The position numbers and the translations under genes were made by a program. DNA of 64,000 nucleotides from Margaritifera margaritifera (lineage: Eukaryota > Mollusca > Bivalvia > Unionida > Margaritiferidae): positions 996,001 through 1,060,000 of the forward strand of contig JAQPZY010001521.1 of NCBI GenBank assembly GCA_029931535.1, given 5' to 3'. Positions 59,321 through 64,000 of this stretch are shown one piece after another. The notes under the pieces are model-generated. The model had not been told where the DNA came from. It worked only from the letters and a program-made list of their open reading frames with translations, and made no database searches. The stretch's first letter is position 1. Every line of letters begins with the position of its first letter.

Positions 59321-60381
59321 CTGAAAATGAAATAAAGATGATGCAACATGTAAATTAGTCCTAATCCTGCTGTAAGAACATTGTATATGCCTAACAATTA
59401 AATACATTTAAGCGTGTTTTATTAGCGGGCACACAAGGGCCTGAGTCAGTGTGTCCGTTATAAACTGGTGTTTGTATATTCTAAACTAACATTATTCATT
59501 TCAAGGACCGGAAATTAATGTTTTGTTTCGTTATGAGCAGTTGTTATATATAAATTGTCTGTCTGTCAAGACATGTTTTGGTGTAAAGTTGTTGCTTGGA
59601 AGTGTCTTCTAGTCCAATATGTTGGATGAACACAATATGGACTAACAAATAAAACTGTTACTGGGATGTTGTATTTTTAAGCTGAATCATATGAAACAAA
59701 ATTTGGAATGTCTGAAAATGTTGCCAAGAAATGGCATCTTCAAGTACAAAGCATACAGAAGAGTATGATACAGTAATTTATTTAAAGACTAAATAAACAT
59801 TTTGCTAAGACCTCGTAACTTCGAGTCCAATGCATGGAAATAACTAATTTACATTAAAAATCCAATGATAATCAATTGTCAGGCATGAAGTTCACATACC
59901 TGTCCTTACCAATACCCCCCATTTTTGCCAGACGAGAATTTTAAGTTGACACGTGTATTGAACTGTAGTGTTCTAAAGTTTCTATTGACGCAATTCTCGT
60001 AACCCGGACATATTTCCTCATTAAGTGATACCTGATTGATTGATTTAAAATATATCTCTCTTTACGTTGCCACTGGTTGGGAACTGGAGAACACACTGTT
60101 GAAAATGCTTTCTATTTTGATATATGATTCGTTTCAATTCAGCAATATTTAACATTTATGTAAACTTTACAAATAAATAGCATTCCATTTGTGTGGGACT
60201 AACTTATGGCCACATACAATACATGCACTCCTTATAGTAGTATGCTGTTTACATTCTGCAGTGAAGATCAACGACCAACACATACCTTGCTAGCTTGATC
60301 GTCTTCTGAACTTTTACTGATGTCCTGATCTTGTTCTTGTCGGTTCTGGGTATTTCTTCTCTTCATACGACCTTTACCCAT
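56942..60381 (-). CDS. AOC: Membrane-anchored copper amine oxidase with Phe at the topaquinone position
   Basis: Copper amine oxidases oxidatively deaminate amines using copper and a topaquinone made from a conserved Tyr. Exon 1 (60286-60381, 32 codons, phase 0) and exon 2 (56942-59320) give 824 residues, close to vertebrate AOC3-type length. A basic/acidic cytoplasmic tail of about 50 residues precedes one membrane segment, so this is a type II ectoenzyme. The N2, N3 and catalytic domains follow in order. Copper ligands are visible: H579-Q-H581 and the HHIPH motif near 743-744. The catalytic base is D442 in NYYD. At the cofactor site the protein reads N529-F530-D531-Y532 where the family has N-Y-D/E. 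Phe cannot form topaquinone, so the product is predicted to be catalytically inactive although the frame is intact. Homology is certain; loss of activity is inference. Confidence 0.95.
59321..60285 (-). other. Intron of the amine oxidase gene
   Basis: 965-bp phase-0 intron (GTATGT ... TTTTCAG) between the cytoplasmic tail exon and the main exon. No element recognised. Confidence 0.75.
60286..60381 (-). CDS. AOC: Amine oxidase exon 1: cytoplasmic N-terminus
   Basis: ATG at 60381-60379 followed by 32 hydrophilic codons (basic then acidic) ending AAG and a GTATGT donor. It joins in phase 0 to exon 2 at 59320 (acceptor ATTTTCAG). A pyrimidine-rich stretch ending in TTTCAG about 100 nt upstream could be the acceptor of a 5'-UTR intron. 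Confidence 0.8.
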
Positions 60382-60539
60382 TTCTTAAAATCAACCGTTC
60401 TCGTTCACCCAGGAACGAGAATTTGCAGAGTCAATATGGGTGTATCTGGATTATGTTCACAGAACATATTGAACTGAAACGAAATTTCAAGAAAAAAAAA
60501 AAAAAACAAGACTAAGGTAATATAGTGAATAAAAGTACT

Positions 60540-60785
60540 CATATGTCAGAGCGATATTCGTATCCTTATTTGTCACAGTGATATTTGTATCCTTATATGT
60601 CATAGTTTTAGTTGTATCCTTATCTGTCAAAGCGATAGTTGTATCCTTATGTCATATTCATAGTTGTATCCTTATCTGTCGTATCCATTGTTGTATCCTT
60701 ATGTCATATTCATAGTTGTATCCTTATCTGTCATAGTTATAGTTGTATCCTTATCTGTCATAGTCATCGTTGTTTCCTTATCCAT
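60540..60785. repeat. 27-bp tandem repeat (about 9 copies) upstream of the amine oxidase
   Basis: Units contain GTTGTATCCTTATCTGTCAT, with shorter variants. Begins about 160 nt upstream of the start codon on the gene strand. The open frames here come from the repeat. Confidence 0.9.
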
Positions 60786-61347
60786 TCCTGGACAAAGAAG
60801 GCAGAAAGCACAAATGCAAGCAAGAAGTATTCAGAACAAAAGACAGAAAAAAAACTAACCGAATATGTATGAGGTCATAGTGATAATTGTAACACAGAAA
60901 GTATACATACTCACAAGTAAGAAAGAAATAAACATATGGTCCAAATGGGTTTGATATCGCTTACCTGGGTAATTGACATATGTAAGCCTGTTAAAGTAAA
61001 TTCATACATGTATTGAAACCGTGGAGTGGAAAAGAAAAATGGGTTTGTAGCACTTAGTTGCCACCTTGTCCATCTGAACTAAAACAAATAGTATGCCTGT
61101 TTCCGGTTTCAAGTTCAAAAAAAAAAAATCAAAAAAAAAAAAGGGCTTTGTCGTCTGAATAAGATTTCTTTCTTTACTCGTTTTCCCCCTCCATTTACCG
61201 AAAGTGAACCACTTTTATTCATTTGAGAAAAATCCTTGTCAGTATTACTCAACAGCAAGATGTAATACGATAGTTAGATATGCATTCTCTATATAATTAC
61301 TTAAATAATTTGAGTCTGATATACCCTGCTGTAAATTTTAACCGACC

Positions 61348-61897
61348 ATGAGTAGGGAACAGCAGACAAAGGTAGCCATTATTGAATCATGCTTTAGGGA
61401 TTTGTCCAGTAGGCTAAAAAAAAATTACTGGAGCAATAGTAGGCGTCTTAAAAAGAGTTATGTCTAATACTGTTACCTCTGAACGAAATGAAATGCAATC
61501 TGTACAAAGCGTGATGTCTAATACTGTTACCTCTGAACGAAATGAAATGCAATCTGTACAAAGCGTGATGTCTAATACTGTTACCTCTGAACGAAATGAA
61601 ATGCAATCTATACAAAGCGTGATGTCTAATACTGTTACCTCTGAACGAAATGAAATGCAATCTGTACAAAGTGTGATGTCTAATACTGTTACCTCTGAAC
61701 AACATGAAATGCAATATGTACAAAGCGTGATGTCTAATACTGTTACCTCTGAACGAAATGAAATGCATTCTGGTCACAACATACAGAAAATCTGCAATTG
61801 GTTTGTTTATTGTTTTTTTTTTAAATTCTTTATTTATAGACGAAACATTTCTAGGGTAAACGTCTGGACATTTGGAGGGTCTGTATATTATGATTAA
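61348..61897 (+). other. Frame with a 54-bp (18-residue) in-frame tandem repeat
   Basis: Six copies of a 54-bp unit at about 61,456-61,777 keep an open plus-strand frame encoding MSNTVTSERNEMQSVQSV repeats; the complementary strand is also open. Upstream, ATG at 61,348 opens 39 codons (MSREQQTKVAIIESCFRD) in another frame. A one-base difference in the A9 run near 61,420 would connect the two. It may be an exon, a mobile-element frame or a non-coding minisatellite; no family recognised. Confidence 0.35.
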
Positions 61898-62045
61898 TCA
61901 CTGTAATTAAATTTGGAAATGTTTTAGGAGTAAACCATGTTGAGTTATGTTCACTTTTTGTATACTAAAAGTTACAGATACAAAATATAAATTTTAAAAA
62001 ATTTCAATTAATGGCATTGTAAGGTATTTAGTGGTCTTGATTAGA

Positions 62046-62620
62046 TTATGTTGGGAAATGAGAGTAAAAAATTATTGGTCTGCGCAAGTGACAGCATTTC
62101 TGGTTTAGTTGGGGAAGGCAGGCTTTCATGTGTTTTGATTGGTGGTTTTCGTCAATTTTTTTGTTTGGCAATAAGAGTAAAGTGTCTTGCTGAGGACCCA
62201 ACACGGCAGTCAACCCGGCCTGATCATTTCTACGAACTTGAAAGGTCTTCACGCCAGGAGGATTTCTGTTGAATTGATGAAATTCTGTTCCGCTGTTTTT
62301 GAGAAGAGGTCGTTCAAAGTTTTTTTCTTGTTCTTTTATAACAGAGGCTTTTTTTATGAAGAAGTCGTTCAAAAGGTTTTTACTATTTTTACTAACGGCG
62401 GTCATATCTGATGGCATATCAGCATCATTTGTATAAACTTGAAAGTTGGTCGTGCCAGGGTGCTCTGTGCCAAATGTGATCAAAACCGGTCCAGTGGTTT
62501 TTGATAAAATGTTTAAAATAACAATTGTTGACGGACACACAACGGACGGACGCAGGACCATGCCATACGTTCACTTGGCCTAACGGCAAGGGGAGTAGGC
62601 CAAATGAGCTAAAAATAAAT
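62046..62620. repeat. Dispersed repeat of bivalve type
   Basis: Contains AATTGTTGACGGACACACAAC, GACGGACGCAGGACC and a terminal hairpin-like CTTGGCCTAACGGC ... GTAGGCC..TGAGCTAAAAA. I recall this style of repeat from bivalve genomes. Frames within it (up to 171 codons) are not genes. A related end occurs at about 26,250. Confidence 0.6.
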
Positions 62621-62963
62621 ACAAATCGCCGAAATGGACGAGATTCAAGAGAAGTCATATTACCGAAAATAATAATTAATAGAAATGATAGTTTCACGCC
62701 TTGACTCTCAAGTCAATATACTAATATGTAAAATAAAAATGAGTAATACATGTACATATATAAGAGTTATAATAGATAACGAGACTTTACTATTACTCGG
62801 ATGAGCTTCGCTATTACCCAGATAAGCATGTATTCGCGCAGCTTCAATTTCACTATATTCCTCAACTGGTCCTCCTAAAATAGCTTTTACACACTAAGCT
62901 GTTGTTTTCCAGAACGGCTGTTGTGCTGTTTATTTACACATAAAATTCGCTATTTGAAACACA

Positions 62964-62989
<26 letters not shown>
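62964..62989. repeat. (CA)n microsatellite
   Basis: About 13 CA units. Confidence 0.95.
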
Positions 62990-62994
<5 letters not shown>

Positions 62995-63325
62995 AGATGG
63001 GAATTCAAAAACAATGTATTTGGATCTCACATTGCATTTGCAACACGGTCGCTTTAGAAACTTAATATCTGGATATAAATCAAAAGTGATTATTGAAGGC
63101 AGGATAAAGCAACTGTACAGGTGAATCATTAAGAAAATTATATTGTGCTTCTGCAAGTTTAATACTCCAGACGAGGTTTAATTATGAGATAGATTTACTC
63201 TAAATAAGTTATGTACCTGCATTTTAAATCAAGTAGTGCATTTCTCACTAGTGGCAGTGGATGTCTTTGACACCAGAGAAAGAAAAAAAAAACATAGACA
63301 TGACAGACGTGAAAAGAACCATTAT

Positions 63326-63494
63326 GTTGGTTTTAACGGCTCTTTGAACACATTATTGGCTATATCATGCCGAGGAAATGTGAGCTAAGTGCCTTTCCGA
63401 AGGACACACCAAAGCAGCCTACCTTGGCTGTCCTATGCGGGTATCGAACCCGCGACCCTTGGATTACGAGTCCATCTGAACTACCGCGACTCCC
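63326..63494 (-). mobile_element. SINE-2: tRNA-derived, with 14-bp target-site duplication
   Basis: 169 bp on the minus strand. The head at 63,494 (GCGGTAGTTCAGATGGACTC, then GGGTTCGATACCC) resembles a Thr(CGT)-like tRNA but lacks acceptor pairing. The middle has GTGTGTCCTTCGGAAAGGCA. The tail has TATAGCC ... GAGCCGTTAAAACC. AAAAGAACCATTAT flanks both sides exactly (63,312-63,325 and 63,495-63,508). Confidence 0.9.
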
Positions 63495-63508
63495 AAAAGA
63501 ACCATTAT

Positions 63509-64000
63509 AAAGAACTAACATACCAATAATTACCTATGATATATTAATCAGTTTCTTTATTTCACAACATTGTATATGCTAAGTGATAATAAACGGACAA
63601 ACTTACAAAAGCGCGAGAGATGCCTATGTTCTTTACCACATCAAGTAACCGTATCTAGTAAAACATAAATACCATTGTCGCAGCGAACAAGAAAATAAAT
63701 AACGCGCTCTTTATTTAAAATGCCACAGTTTTGCAGAAAAAGATAGTTTTCTTAAGGTTTAAAATAGCTCTTCGTGTCTAATTAATTTTTTCTCGTGCGG
63801 TTATCAATTTAGTACAATCTATACTTAAAGAGGAGAGGCTTCAATCATGAATCACCATATTTTCTACTCAAGATGAATAAAAGTATGAGACACTTTGACT
63901 TTTTGTTGCATATTTTTGTCTAATCTTGTTATAAAAGTAGGATCATAACACAATTAGTTTTCCAATTATGCGGCAAGGAACTTAAAAAAATAATAATCCT
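63509..64000. other. Right edge, no gene seen
   Basis: AT-rich sequence without recognisable coding or repeat structure. Confidence 0.4.

Noticed and set aside
60452..60468. Palindrome TATGTTC-ACA-GAACATA upstream of the amine oxidase as a steroid-receptor element
   Set aside because: The half-sites are in the everted order, not the inverted order of a true response element, so there is no support for receptor binding.
62046..62561. 171-codon minus-strand open frame
   Set aside because: Falls inside a dispersed repeat, has no family motif, and is low-complexity in places.
63420..63494. tRNA-Thr(CGT) gene on the minus strand
   Set aside because: B box and anticodon loop look right, but the acceptor arms do not pair and the block is the head of a SINE flanked by a 14-bp duplication.

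Overview
This is AT-rich animal nuclear DNA with introns, dense microsatellites and many mobile-element remnants. Gene content, the dispersed repeats and the large introns suggest a mollusc, probably a bivalve; that assignment is inference, not proof.

Two protein-coding genes can be built with confidence, both on the minus strand. The first runs from 42,079 down to 2,716. It is a six-exon acid sphingomyelinase-like phosphodiesterase (SMPDL3 family, 458 codons plus stop) whose splice sites and phases all agree. Its five introns (about 11.8, 3.2, 9.3, 6.7 and 6.9 kb) hold most of the mobile DNA in the window. The second runs from 60,381 down to 56,942. It is a two-exon, 824-residue membrane-anchored copper amine oxidase in which the copper ligands and the catalytic Asp are present, but the tyrosine that becomes the topaquinone cofactor is Phe.

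Layout. 1-2,700: tandem arrays and a perfect 38-bp inverted repeat downstream of the SMPDL3 gene. 3,231-10,170 (intron 5): a 4.3-kb non-LTR retrotransposon with an RNase H-like region on the plus strand, an exon-like island, and (TA)n arrays. 10,349-17,008 (intron 4): a decayed protein-primed DNA polymerase B of Polinton/Maverick type and a long-TIR MITE. 17,179-26,514 (intron 3): a nested-palindrome foldback element, tandem repeats, a CR1/L2-like LINE on the minus strand, and a hAT-like MITE with target-site duplication. 26,760-29,981 (intron 2): an unidentified mobile element with reading-frame remnants on both strands. 30,178-42,006 (intron 1): tRNA-derived SINEs, a 50-bp satellite, and a LINE interrupted by a 168-bp satellite and a MITE. 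42,080-56,900: upstream region of SMPDL3 with a CLEAR-like E-box, two more foldback copies, a LINE 3' fragment, two Penelope-like elements and another SINE. 60,400-64,000: tandem repeats, including a 54-bp repeat encoding an 18-residue unit, a bivalve-type dispersed repeat, and a second SINE family with a 14-bp target-site duplication.

The most distinctive signals are: (1) the Tyr-to-Phe change in an otherwise intact amine oxidase; (2) a 3' tail of about 35 bp shared by a LINE, two unrelated tRNA-derived SINE families and the sequence following a Penelope-like element, which suggests one shared retrotransposition machinery; and (3) a roughly 206-bp foldback family in which each half of the palindrome is itself a hairpin. 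No CRISPR, rRNA, bacterial operon or functional tRNA gene was found.
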